Shown here piece after piece: positions 26,365 through 34,504 of a stretch of 64,000 nt of DNA. Position numbers and translations under genes: made by a program. Source of the stretch: a bacterium (GTDB lineage Bacteria > UBP4 > UBA4092 > JAOAEQ01); contig JAOAEQ010000012.1 of the NCBI GenBank assembly GCA_026416715.1, positions 1-64,000 on the forward strand, read 5' to 3'. The notes below the pieces were generated by a model, which saw only the letters and a list, made by a program, of their open reading frames with translations, was not told the origin of the DNA and made no database searches. Within the stretch, counting starts at the first letter, position 1. Each line of letters opens with the position of its first letter.

Positions 26365-27375
26365 ATGCATCAGAAAATCAGCCGAAAACAATTTCTGAAA
26401 AAAGTTGCGGGATTGGGCGTATCCGCTGTCGGATTCGCTAACCTACCGATTTCGATTTTTGCAAAAGAACCCGCAAATTCAGCTTCGCGTTCAACCGGGG
26501 TATCGCGCGTGGTTATCGTTCAAGATGCAGCAGTGCAAATAGCTGACGGTGTCATTGAACAATCGGTTGTATCCCGAATGGTGGAACAAGGAATGATTAA
26601 ATTAACCGGGAAAAAGACAGCTGCTGATGCCTGGAAAACCTTATTTAAACCGTCTGATGTTGTCGGCATAAAAGTGAATTGTATTGCCGGTAGAAATATG
26701 TCATCGCGACCAGAATTGGTTGCCGCAATTGTTACCGGTTTACAATCCGCTGGAGTGAAACCAGATAATATCATTATCTGGGAACGAACTACTAATGAAT
26801 TGCGCGCCGTCGGATATACCATTAATAGAGAGGGACCAGGCGTAAAATGTTATGGTACGGACGGTGATTATGATGAACAAATAGCGCAGTTCGGTTCGTT
26901 CAGTGGGAAATTAAGTCGAATTTTAAGTCAGAAAATTACCGCGTTGATTAATGTTCCGATTTTAAAAGACCATGGAACCGCTGGGGTAACGATTGCAATG
27001 AAAAATCATTACGGGTCAATTCATAATCCGGGCGAATTTCATCGCAATAACTGCGACCCGTATTGTGCGGATTTGAATGCGGTCCCAGCAATAAAAAATA
27101 AAACTCGGTTAATTATTTGTGATGCAATACGCGCGTTATGCAACGGCGGTCCGGGCGACCGACCGAAATATCGGTTTCATTATAATGGGGTCTTAATTTC
27201 AACCGACCCTGTAGCGATAGATTATCAAGGATGGCAAATTATCGAAACGCAACGGAAAGAATTAGGGCTTCCGACGCTAACTGAACAAGGACGACCACCA
27301 AAATATATCGCTACTGCGCAGAAACTTGGGCTAGGAACGAATGACCCGGAAAAAATAGAGGTTATTTCTGTGTAA
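26365..27375 (+). CDS. DUF362-family exported protein
   Basis: 336 residues. The N-terminus SRKQFLKKVAGLGVSAVG resembles a Tat signal (S-R-R-x-F-L-K) but has Arg-Lys in place of the twin arginine. The rest is the DUF362 domain: VVGIKVNC, the cysteine- and histidine-containing KDHGTAGVTIAMKNHYGS and the region CDAIRALCNGGPG. Family members are often fused to or found beside ferredoxins; this one has no CxxC iron-sulfur motif. Function is unknown. A TATAAT box lies near 26325-26330 and AAGGA just before the ATG. DoxX follows after 20 bases. Confidence 0.8.
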   Translation: MHQKISRKQFLKKVAGLGVSAVGFANLPISIFAKEPANSASRSTGVSRVVIVQDAAVQIADGVIEQSVVSRMVEQGMIKLTGKKTAADAWKTLFKPSDVVGIKVNCIAGRNMSSRPELVAAIVTGLQSAGVKPDNIIIWERTTNELRAVGYTINREGPGVKCYGTDGDYDEQIAQFGSFSGKLSRILSQKITALINVPILKDHGTAGVTIAMKNHYGSIHNPGEFHRNNCDPYCADLNAVPAIKNKTRLIICDAIRALCNGGPGDRPKYRFHYNGVLISTDPVAIDYQGWQIIETQRKELGLPTLTEQGRPPKYIATAQKLGLGTNDPEKIEVISV

Positions 27376-27395
27376 GTATTGGAAAACTTTCATCT

Positions 27396-27887
27396 ATGTT
27401 CGATGGGGTAAAAGCAAATTTTAAAGAAACAAGTTATCTATGGTATATCGCTTGTTTGCGGATTGCAGTAGGATATTTTTTCTTTCAGGCAGGTTGGACG
27501 AAACTTACCGGAAGATTTATTAGTAATAATATGCTATTAACTACGTTGAATGAATGGGTTCAACATATACCTACCGCTTGGTATAAAAACTTCATGGTAA
27601 ATTTCGTTATGCCTCATACGACTATATTTTCATATCTAGTAGTTTACGGTGAAATCTTTATCGGACTAGCGCTAATGTTCGGATTGATGACCCGATTGAG
27701 TGCAGCGGTTGCGTTCGTTATGAACCTGAACTATCATTTAGCTACCAGTTGGCAATCCGGCGCTGCCGGGATGATCAATAAGATTTTTATCATTTGCGAA
27801 CTGGTTATTCTTATTTCAGCTGCAGGTCGAGTTTTCGGTCTCGACCGTATCCTGCATAAAAAATATCCACGAATCCCCGTTTGGTAG
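27396..27887 (+). CDS. DoxX-family membrane protein
   Basis: 163 residues with four transmembrane helices (about 15-35, 68-95, 95-115, 130-148) in the DoxX/quinol oxidase small-subunit pattern (LRIAVGYFFFQAGWTKL at the start). DoxX proteins are linked to thiosulfate:quinone oxidoreductase or to redox stress complexes, but this one sits next to a DUF362 protein and no other oxidase part. Likely cotranscribed with it. Confidence 0.8.
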   Translation: MFDGVKANFKETSYLWYIACLRIAVGYFFFQAGWTKLTGRFISNNMLLTTLNEWVQHIPTAWYKNFMVNFVMPHTTIFSYLVVYGEIFIGLALMFGLMTRLSAAVAFVMNLNYHLATSWQSGAAGMINKIFIICELVILISAAGRVFGLDRILHKKYPRIPVW

Positions 27888-27976
27888 CCGTATTGTTCAG
27901 CTTGTATTGACGAAATAGATACGGTGTTGCTACGAACGAGATAATATCTCGTTCGTAGACACTTCGGGGAAACCCC
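27888..27976. repeat. cluster of palindromes after the DoxX gene
   Basis: Three nested structures: CCGTAT ... ATACGG, a near-perfect palindrome with 13-base arms CTACGAACGAGAT / ATCTCGTTCGTAG around AAT (27930-27958), and GGGG-AAA-CCCC (27966-27976). There is no T run, so it is not a standard terminator, although a long stem could stall transcription from DoxX. It may be an extragenic repeat element. Confidence 0.55.
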
Positions 27977-27999
27977 TGTTCAGAATTTGTGTGGTAAAG

Positions 28000-28028
28000 T
28001 TGACACAAGGTTGATATTGATATATGCT
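28000..28028 (+). promoter_or_regulatory. candidate promoter of prmC-murA
   Basis: TTGACA (28000-28005), 17-base spacer, TATGCT (28023-28028), about 100 bases before the prmC ATG. The -35 is perfect and the -10 has two mismatches. Confidence 0.5.
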
Positions 28029-28129
28029 TACTGAAGGGATATGGTTCATCTAACGTAAATAAAATCAAATAAATAAATAAATAATAAGGTTGAAACCGTT
28101 TTGGTGTTAAATTTGCTATCTCAACTATT

Positions 28130-29038
28130 ATGACTGTTCAAGAAATTCTTAATCTAGCAGAACAACAATTGAAATCTGCTGGGATAGAAAGCGCACGATT
28201 AGATGCAGAAGTTTTATTAGCTCGCGTGCTCGGTTTAACTCGAACGCAGTTACATATCCATTTTGATACTGAACTTAACTCAAGCCAAATATCTAATTAC
28301 ATTCGGGTTATCCATAAACGTACCGAACGTATTCCGGTTGCCTATCTCACGGGGCATAAAGAATTTATGGGATTCAACTGTGTGGTGACCCCGGAAGTAT
28401 TAATCCCTCGACCGGAAACCGAGCTGTTAGTTGAAACAGCTATTGACCTTGCGCGGACTCTATTAGAAAAACACAATAAAAGCACTCTAACCATATTAGA
28501 TATCGGAACAGGAAGTGGAAATATCGCAATATCGCTTGCAAAATATATTCCATACGCAGAAATTATTGCAGTTGATATAAGCGAATCAGCGCTTATCATC
28601 GCACGCGAAAATGCGGAACGGAATCAGGTTAGAGATAAAATACACTTTATCGCCAGCGATTTATTCAGTCATGCGGAACTGAAAAAACGAATGTTCGATA
28701 TCATTGTCAGTAATCCGCCATATATTGCCGATACTGAAATTCCAGAATTAGCTCCGGAGATAACTCGATATGAACCGAAAATTGCATATTCCGGCGGACC
28801 TAATGGCATGCAAATCATCTATCGGATATTAACCGAGGCGCCACTGCAATTAAATCCTGACGGGTATCTAATCCTCGAAATTGGAGAAAAACAAGCGGAA
28901 TTAATCAAAAAATTTATTGAGACCAACCCCCGATATGCGTTACAATCATTGCGAATTATTAAGGATTTCGCTGGCAAAAACCGTGTGGTTGTTTTAAGCA
29001 AATCCGAATATCGAAATGCGAACTCCGAAACAGTCTAG
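28130..29038 (+). CDS. prmC: peptide chain release factor N5-glutamine methyltransferase
   Basis: Methylates the glutamine of the GGQ motif in release factors using SAM. 302 residues: an N-terminal helical substrate domain (1-85), then a class I methyltransferase with LDIGTGSGNIAISLA (about 122-136) and the catalytic NPPYI (about 199-203). prfA is not adjacent here. murA follows after 108 bases, a common pairing. There is no visible Shine-Dalgarno before the ATG. Confidence 0.93.
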   Translation: MTVQEILNLAEQQLKSAGIESARLDAEVLLARVLGLTRTQLHIHFDTELNSSQISNYIRVIHKRTERIPVAYLTGHKEFMGFNCVVTPEVLIPRPETELLVETAIDLARTLLEKHNKSTLTILDIGTGSGNIAISLAKYIPYAEIIAVDISESALIIARENAERNQVRDKIHFIASDLFSHAELKKRMFDIIVSNPPYIADTEIPELAPEITRYEPKIAYSGGPNGMQIIYRILTEAPLQLNPDGYLILEIGEKQAELIKKFIETNPRYALQSLRIIKDFAGKNRVVVLSKSEYRNANSETV

Positions 29039-29146
29039 CAAACACCTCAATAATAAAATAATAACCAGAAACATTTGCTAAATGGTTTTATTATATCTTT
29101 TTATTCCGATATTCAATATTTGAATTTCGGATTCTGCTAGTAAACT

Positions 29147-30400
29147 ATGGATAAAATCAGAATAATCGGCGGACAGCGGTTAACTGGAGAAGTTAAAATC
29201 AGCGGTGCGAAAAATTCGACGTTACCGCTCATGGCAGCATCAATTCTCGCGAATGAAAAATGCGTGTTACATAATGTCCCGAACGTTCAGGATATCATTT
29301 CGATGGAATTGATGCTTAATACGTTAGGGATTCAGGTGAATCGTGAAAATACCCATACGTTGATTATTGACCCTATCGGCTTATCTGGTTACGAAGCGCC
29401 GTATGATTTAGTTCGAAAAATGCGTGCGTCAATCTATGTTCTCGGTCCCTTGTTAGCGAAACTGAAAAAAGCGCGAGTTTCATTACCTGGCGGTTGCGCT
29501 ATCGGCTTACGGCCGATTAATCTCCATATTAAAGGAATTCAAGCGTTAGGCGCTAAAGTTGAAATTGAAGAAGGATATATAAATGCGACCGCAGATAAAT
29601 TGAAAGGTGCAGAAATCTATTTAGATTTACCGAGTGTCGGAGCAACAATCAATATCATGTTAGCTGCGGTTCTTGCGGAAGGGAAAACGTTGATAGAAAA
29701 TGCTGCACAGGAACCGGAAATTGAAGATGTCGCCCAGTTTATGAATAAAATGGGTGCACGGATTACTGGTGCTGGAACGCCGGTTATCCAGATTGAAGGG
29801 GTAGAAGAATTAACCGCTGCAGAACATACGGTTATTCCCGACCGAATAGAAGCCGGAACCTATATTATCGCTGCGGCGATAACCCATGGTGATGTTTTTG
29901 TAACCAACGCGGTAATCGACCATTTGTTAGCCGTTCAAACCAAATTGGTTGAAGCTGGGGTAAGAATTATGCAGGAGAAAAACGGGTTGCGGGTAACCGT
30001 TCCGAACAAACTCCGTCCTACGGACATTAAAACCAGCCCATATCCAGGGTTCCCAACAGATTTACAAGCACAGTTTATGACCCTGATGTGTATAACTGAA
30101 GGAAGCAGCGTTATTACCGAAACTATCTGGGAGAACCGATTTATGCATGTTGGCGAATTATTACGTATGGGTGCAAATATTCGGATTCAAGGGAATAGCG
30201 CGATTGTAACCGGTGTACCGTATTTATCCGGAGCGCCGGTCATGGCATCGGATTTACGCGCTTCAGCGGCGTTGGTTCTCGCCGGATTAGTTGCCCGTGG
30301 TGAAACTGTAGTTAATCGAGTCTATCATTTAGACCGCGGTTATGAACGGTTAGTCGAGAAATTATCCCAGCTCGGCGCAAACATAGAAAGAATTAAATAA
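29147..30400 (+). CDS. murA: UDP-N-acetylglucosamine 1-carboxyvinyltransferase
   Basis: First committed step of peptidoglycan synthesis: transfers enolpyruvate from PEP to UDP-GlcNAc. 417 residues. AKNSTLPLMAAS (21-32) holds the conserved Lys-Asn pair. The active-site loop PGGCAIGLRPINLH carries Cys117, so the enzyme is expected to be fosfomycin-sensitive. DLRASAALVLAG lies near the C-terminus. No Shine-Dalgarno is seen upstream of the ATG. Confidence 0.96.
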   Translation: MDKIRIIGGQRLTGEVKISGAKNSTLPLMAASILANEKCVLHNVPNVQDIISMELMLNTLGIQVNRENTHTLIIDPIGLSGYEAPYDLVRKMRASIYVLGPLLAKLKKARVSLPGGCAIGLRPINLHIKGIQALGAKVEIEEGYINATADKLKGAEIYLDLPSVGATINIMLAAVLAEGKTLIENAAQEPEIEDVAQFMNKMGARITGAGTPVIQIEGVEELTAAEHTVIPDRIEAGTYIIAAAITHGDVFVTNAVIDHLLAVQTKLVEAGVRIMQEKNGLRVTVPNKLRPTDIKTSPYPGFPTDLQAQFMTLMCITEGSSVITETIWENRFMHVGELLRMGANIRIQGNSAIVTGVPYLSGAPVMASDLRASAALVLAGLVARGETVVNRVYHLDRGYERLVEKLSQLGANIERIK

Positions 30401-30491
30401 GGTAAAATTAACTTCGCTGATTGAATAAACGATTGCAGTGGTGGTAACTTCTGTATAATCGGTTTATATAGAGCTATACGATCTAAGAATT

Positions 30492-31307
30492 ATGTTCCGT
30501 CGTATTTTACTCGGGTTTTTTTGGGATAGTTACGATAATCTTGGCCATTTAATTCTCGCTAACCTACTCTGGTTTTTCTGCAATATCTTAGGATTATTTC
30601 TCGGGTATATCATACTTCATATTTCGCCGAGGTTTAGCATCTTCTGGATTCTATTTAGTATCCCGTTGGCCATTTTTTCCGTAACGACTACTGCAATGTT
30701 TTATTATACTAAACTTATGGTTGAAGCGAAAGATAGTCCGATAAAACAGTTTTTTCTTGGAATGAAACTTTATTTCTGGAAAGGAATTTTCATAACGCTT
30801 ATCCATATTTTCATCGGAATATTGGTTATGATTAACATTCAATTCTATATACAGATTCAAGGGTTCGGAATGATTTTAGCTGGATTAGCGTTCTGGTGCG
30901 GGATTCTTGTAGCCATGCAATCGTTATACGCATATTCGATTTTAGTGCAACATAACCTCCCGCTTCGAAAAACATTTAAACGTTCATTTCTTTTGCTGTT
31001 AGACAATCTTTGGATAACCGTTGGAATATTTCTTTTCAGTATTATTTTTTTCATAGTTAGTTTACTTAGCGGGATAGGACCAATCCTTTTTATGATGAGT
31101 TGCATAGCGATGCTAGGCAATAACGCAATCTATGAAATTATGACGAAATATGAGAAGAAACCTGAACCGGAACCAGCATTAGCGCCGGGTGAAAAACCGA
31201 CTTCATGGAAACAGATTCTCGATAAAGAAAAAGCTGACCAGCAACCGAAATGGCGCCATGATAACCGTGGTTGGAAAGATATCTTTCGACCGTGGGATTA
31301 TCAATAA
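30492..31307 (+). CDS. polytopic membrane protein, DUF624/YesL-like
   Basis: 271 residues with about five transmembrane helices (about 15-45, 50-75, 95-120, 125-150, 170-215). The N-terminus (a Trp/Phe-rich hydrophobic start after a short basic segment) and topology resemble the DUF624 (YesL) family of Firmicutes and related bacteria, of unknown function. A cytoplasmic Pro/Glu/Lys-rich tail ends in RGWKDIFRPWDYQ. It lacks a Shine-Dalgarno; a TATACG/TAAGAAT stretch lies directly before the ATG. Confidence 0.6.
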   Translation: MFRRILLGFFWDSYDNLGHLILANLLWFFCNILGLFLGYIILHISPRFSIFWILFSIPLAIFSVTTTAMFYYTKLMVEAKDSPIKQFFLGMKLYFWKGIFITLIHIFIGILVMINIQFYIQIQGFGMILAGLAFWCGILVAMQSLYAYSILVQHNLPLRKTFKRSFLLLLDNLWITVGIFLFSIIFFIVSLLSGIGPILFMMSCIAMLGNNAIYEIMTKYEKKPEPEPALAPGEKPTSWKQILDKEKADQQPKWRHDNRGWKDIFRPWDYQ

Positions 31308-31367
31308 ATATGGACTCACGAAATTTGGCTGGTTGAGTATTAATTCGCAAGAGATAGCATAGGTTGT

Positions 31368-31546
31368 TTCACAGTCGTCCCTAACGGGACTAATGTGAAT
31401 CCATCTCGGGTGAATGAGTAAGAATAGCTCAACCATTTATGGTTGGGTAGTGAAATATAACATACCATCTAGTCCTGTAGGGACGGCTGTAAAAATAAAT
31501 AGAATTAACCGCATCATCGTTCACAGTCGTCCCTAATGAGACTAAT
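31368..31546. repeat. three copies of a short palindromic repeat
   Basis: The unit ACAGYCGTCCCTA-NN-G-NGACTA occurs at 31371-31393 and 31521-31545 in the same direction and, inverted, at 31471-31490. The first copy is framed by TTCACA and TGTGAA (31368-31399) and folds as a hairpin with core GTCCC-TAAC-GGGAC. Between the copies is another small palindrome, AACCATTTATGGTT (31431-31444). The 427-base gap 31308-31734 holds only these repeats, a CCATACC/GGTATGG stem (31562-31588), and the pilin fragment at 31651-31728. Confidence 0.7.
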
Positions 31547-31650
31547 AAGTTTGCACTTTTTCCATACCCACCAAATGAATTGGTATGGTAAGTTCAACCG
31601 CCCATTGCAGGATTAACAATTAACAAAATACCCATTACTAATAGAATATA

Positions 31651-31728
31651 CTACGGTCCACCGGTCCAATATGCTCCGGTGCCACGCCATTCATAAGGTC
31701 CGGATTGTTTCTGCGACCGCCAGATAAT
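31651..31728 (-). pseudogene. 3' remnant of a pseudopilin gene
   Basis: Just downstream of the pilin at 31735 a 25-codon stretch ends in a stop (31651-31653) and encodes IIWRSQKQSGPYEWRGTG then AYWTGGP. Its start matches the C-terminal end of the intact pilin (NIWRAQKSAEPQTGPIYGGY), and the final Gly/Tyr-rich style is the same. It has no start or N-terminus, so it is a leftover of a second pilin gene, probably after recombination between tandem copies. Confidence 0.6.
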
Positions 31729-31734
31729 TTATAC

Positions 31735-32340
31735 CTAATATCCTCCGTAAATTGGTCCCGTTTGTGGTTCTGCACTTTTTTGAGCTCGCCAAATATTTCC
31801 TGGACTCACGGTTCCATTTGAAGGGTCATATTGCACTGTAGCGGGTGTTAGGGATGTACTATATACTGCATCTGGTCCGATAGAACACATACGCCAATCT
31901 CCATAAATATCCCAAGCTACTTTCCAATATTGACTTGTTGGAAATTCGGTAATATAGTTTTTAACATTGTGATACGTATAAATTTCTTCATCCTGCGTTT
32001 GTCCGTAACGCGCAAATGGGTCTTTAAAAGCAACATTAGAGATATAGGCTATTGGTGTACTTAATTCTGGCGGCAAAATGCCAATCGGTTGATTCGGATA
32101 TAGTTGAAATGACGGTCGAGGCCATCGACCGGTAGTCATCGGATATACTGTGTTATCTACATTATAAGATTCAATTGCTGTCGTTACAGTCTGCAATTCC
32201 TTTTTAACACGCGATACTTTCGACCGGGTTTGCGCTGCGAGAAAGTTCGGAATCGCAATTGCAGCGAGGATAGCGATAATCGCTACGACGATTAACAACT
32301 CAATTAAAGTAAACCCATGATATGATTTTTTTACCATCAT
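31735..32340 (-). CDS. type II/IV pseudopilin (GspG/PilA-like)
   Basis: About 201 residues. A short basic leader ends in HG and is followed by FTLIELLIVVAIIAIL, the prepilin-peptidase site and hydrophobic spine of type IV pilin-like proteins. The C-terminal globular part has the 'IAYIS ... DPF', 'SIGPDA' and 'DPSNGTVSPGNIWR' segments seen in long pseudopilins of many uncultured phyla. GAGGTGA lies at 32346-32352. Several ATGs are in tandem (32343, 32340, 32337); 32340 gives the best spacing. A prepilin peptidase is not in the window. Its closest relative here is the frameshifted pilin at 40434-41028. Confidence 0.9.
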   Translation of the reverse strand: MMVKKSYHGFTLIELLIVVAIIAILAAIAIPNFLAAQTRSKVSRVKKELQTVTTAIESYNVDNTVYPMTTGRWPRPSFQLYPNQPIGILPPELSTPIAYISNVAFKDPFARYGQTQDEEIYTYHNVKNYITEFPTSQYWKVAWDIYGDWRMCSIGPDAVYSTSLTPATVQYDPSNGTVSPGNIWRAQKSAEPQTGPIYGGY

Positions 32341-32515
32341 CATTTTCACCTCACTTTCTTTTTTTGTTTCTCTAAAACTAAAACAATATATGTGAGAAAT
32401 AATCTTTATGGTTTAGCTAATATGAACAAAATATCCCGACATTCTGACTATAACTCGGTAAAAATCAGCTGCTAACTCCGTACAAGAATATTTTTCGATA
32501 ATTTTCTAAAGTATG

Positions 32516-32545
32516 AAATTAGCATACTTTTCTTTTGAATGTCAA
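32516..32545 (-). promoter_or_regulatory. candidate promoter of the pseudopilin gene
   Basis: Minus strand: TTGACA (32540-32545), 18-base spacer, TAATTT (32516-32521). It begins just after the terminator of the preceding exported-protein gene and would give a leader of about 170 bases. In the 308-base gap 32341-32648 I see only this promoter, the terminator at 32559-32589 and the hairpin at 32622-32644. Confidence 0.5.
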
Positions 32546-32589
32546 ATAAAAAATAAAAAAAGCGGAAAAAATAAGAATTTTTCCGCTTT
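32541..32589 (-). terminator. intrinsic terminator of exported protein A
   Basis: Minus-strand stem AAAGCGGAAAAA / TTTTTCCGCTTT (32559-32589) followed by a T-rich run. It ends the gene at 32649-34337. Confidence 0.85.
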
Positions 32590-32621
32590 ATAATTTATAC
32601 CGTATGAATATATACTACGAC

Positions 32622-32644
32622 CAAACTCACCAATGGTGAGTTTG
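32622..32644. repeat. perfect palindrome right after the stop of exported protein A
   Basis: CAAACTCACCA-A-TGGTGAGTTTG, 11-base arms, four bases from the stop codon at 32649. Nearly the same hairpin is part of the hom terminator at 22604-22633. There is no T run here, so it may protect the mRNA 3' end or be an extragenic repeat. Confidence 0.6.
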
Positions 32645-32648
32645 ATGA

Positions 32649-34337
32649 TTATTCATTTAGTTCAAACCGTGCATCTTTGCGTTCAATCGCATCAATAAAT
32701 AGTGGCGCTGAGGTTGCAATAACATTTATGGTAACTGTTTTCTGTTGTACCGGCGGTCCAGGATCACTTACGGTCAAATCAACACTTCCAACATTTACGG
32801 CGGTAAAGGTTACGGTTGAACCAGCAGTCGTATTAATCGAACCAACAGTACTATTACTTAATGACCAGCTGAAGTTGTTCGTTCCACCGCTTGCCGAGAA
32901 ATCTTTAGTTTTCCCCGGATTGATGATTATTGGACCAACAGGAGTTAATTGCAACGGTAATGCGCCAGTATATCGAGCACCACCCGCTAATGGAACGCCA
33001 CCAGAACCAGCAGTACAATACGCGAAGTTGGTTACATTCAAGAAATTCGGATTGGTTGAATCTAACGAAGCGAATTGCGGGTCTAGATTAATTACGTTAG
33101 TCAAATTTGTGATTCCCGAACCTTCAACTCCATCAATACTACCTGTTGCCAACGTATAACTTAATCCACCAACTAACACCAACGCACTGTTACTGATATT
33201 TGAGGTATTGGAATTATTCAGATATACATTTACCCCGATATTATCGCTTCCATTACCCGCAAAGATACAATCGGTTACTGTGATAGTACTCGTCAGATTA
33301 CCGGCTTGAACTTCTATCGGGCTCTGCCCGTTATTGTAGAACGTAACTTTATTAATCGTTAACGGCGTATTATGTCCAACGCTGGTATCCGCTAGCTGGA
33401 TACCATCGGTTCCATTATTGGCAATAATGCAATTGGAAACATTGTATAATCCAATACCACCGGGAGTAGCTGAACCGAGCGTAGCGATTCCTGGACCTAC
33501 ATTATTAGCGATAATCGCCTGGTCGATACTGCCCTGTCCGTTAAACAGATAACATCCACCATAGGTAGCAGATTTATTGCCAATAATTTTAACTCTACTT
33601 TCAGGGGTTCCAGCGATAGTAATATTTGCGGAAGCAGCACTGAACTGTACTCCCATACGGTTATTATACGAAATAACACAGCCGGGACCGATGGTAAGAA
33701 TTCGACCGCAAACGATTCCATCGTTCAAACCAGCATTGCGGTGATTGCTGAATATGGTACTAACCATACTTACCGCAACATAACTCGCTGCTGCACCACT
33801 TGTAATAAACATACCATCATCACCGAACGGAGTTTTCCCCGTTAAATCAATTTCTGTTAAACCATCTAACGTAACCGGATTATTCGTTCCATCGTTTGGC
33901 GTAACAACTAACCCTTCCATAATAACATTGAGCGTTTGCACGGTCGCCCCTGGATTGATGAGAATCCCATCATCAGCTGGTGGTGTCGTTAATGAAGGGA
34001 TAACATTCAAGTTACGTAATACCACGGTACCCGAGAATCCAGTAATAACCAGTCCGTCATCACCTGCAGATGGACTCGCAGCGTTCTGCTGTACGCAAAC
34101 ATTCGGTCGTACGCCATATCCTTCTATGGTCAACGGTTTATCAACAGTAATCACTTCATCATACGGGCCAACTCCGATGATGCGAATAGTATCACCAGCT
34201 ACTGAAGCAGTAATTGCAGCGGAAATGGTCGTAAAATCCGCACCGCCAGCAGAGTTAACGGTTCGAATAGCGGCAAGTGCAGTAAACGGTAATACTAGGA
34301 TAAGAGGAATCAAAAATATACAATATTTTTTATTCAT
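32649..34337 (-). CDS. exported beta-helix protein A with Ig-like domain and APLF/RFEL tail
   Basis: 562 residues. After a signal peptide (1-22) there is a right-handed parallel beta-helix (about 24-440), with repeated short strands and Asn/Gly turns (IANNGTDGIQLAD, CIIANN). An Ig-like domain (about 455-540) carries FSASGG, the W in FSWSLSN, and GSVDLTVSDPGPP. The last 20 residues read TSAPLFIDAIERKDARFELN-E, the tail shared by four consecutive genes here. The Shine-Dalgarno AAAGGAGGTGA (34344-34354) is a perfect anti-16S match. Surface adhesin or polysaccharide-binding roles are possible; none is shown. Confidence 0.75.
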   Translation of the reverse strand: MNKKYCIFLIPLILVLPFTALAAIRTVNSAGGADFTTISAAITASVAGDTIRIIGVGPYDEVITVDKPLTIEGYGVRPNVCVQQNAASPSAGDDGLVITGFSGTVVLRNLNVIPSLTTPPADDGILINPGATVQTLNVIMEGLVVTPNDGTNNPVTLDGLTEIDLTGKTPFGDDGMFITSGAAASYVAVSMVSTIFSNHRNAGLNDGIVCGRILTIGPGCVISYNNRMGVQFSAASANITIAGTPESRVKIIGNKSATYGGCYLFNGQGSIDQAIIANNVGPGIATLGSATPGGIGLYNVSNCIIANNGTDGIQLADTSVGHNTPLTINKVTFYNNGQSPIEVQAGNLTSTITVTDCIFAGNGSDNIGVNVYLNNSNTSNISNSALVLVGGLSYTLATGSIDGVEGSGITNLTNVINLDPQFASLDSTNPNFLNVTNFAYCTAGSGGVPLAGGARYTGALPLQLTPVGPIIINPGKTKDFSASGGTNNFSWSLSNSTVGSINTTAGSTVTFTAVNVGSVDLTVSDPGPPVQQKTVTINVIATSAPLFIDAIERKDARFELNE

Positions 34338-34390
34338 ACCATTTCACCTCCTTTCTGGATAACATAACTCTCCATTTTACACCTGAATAT

Positions 34391-34419
34391 ACTATAGCAG
34401 GTCGAAATAAAAATGTCAA
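34391..34419 (-). promoter_or_regulatory. sigma-70 promoter of exported protein A
   Basis: Minus strand: TTGACA (34414-34419), 17-base spacer, TATAGT (34391-34396). It lies between the terminator of gene B and the very strong Shine-Dalgarno of gene A, so A is its own transcription unit. Confidence 0.8.
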
Positions 34420-34421
34420 AT

Positions 34422-34464
34422 AAAAAAAGCGGAGTAAATGCTTTTTTTCGCATTAACTCCGCTT
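34422..34464 (-). terminator. intrinsic terminator of exported protein B
   Basis: Minus-strand stem with arms AAGCGGAGT-AATGC / GCATT-ACTCCGCTT (34427-34464), followed by a T run (34422-34428). Confidence 0.85.
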
Positions 34465-34504
34465 AATTTTTAATATCAAATTTCAACAACCCTTTTTATT
34501 CCGA

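Noticed and set aside
26365-26460. Certain Tat export of the DUF362 protein
   Set aside because: The motif is SRKQFLK, not SRRxFLK; export is likely but the pathway cannot be decided.
32677-34362. Long plus-strand frames opposite the exported-protein genes (for example 32677-33159 and 33928-34362)
   Set aside because: They mirror the biased codon use (Thr/Val/Gly) of the beta-repeat genes on the minus strand and have no ribosome sites or recognisable domains.
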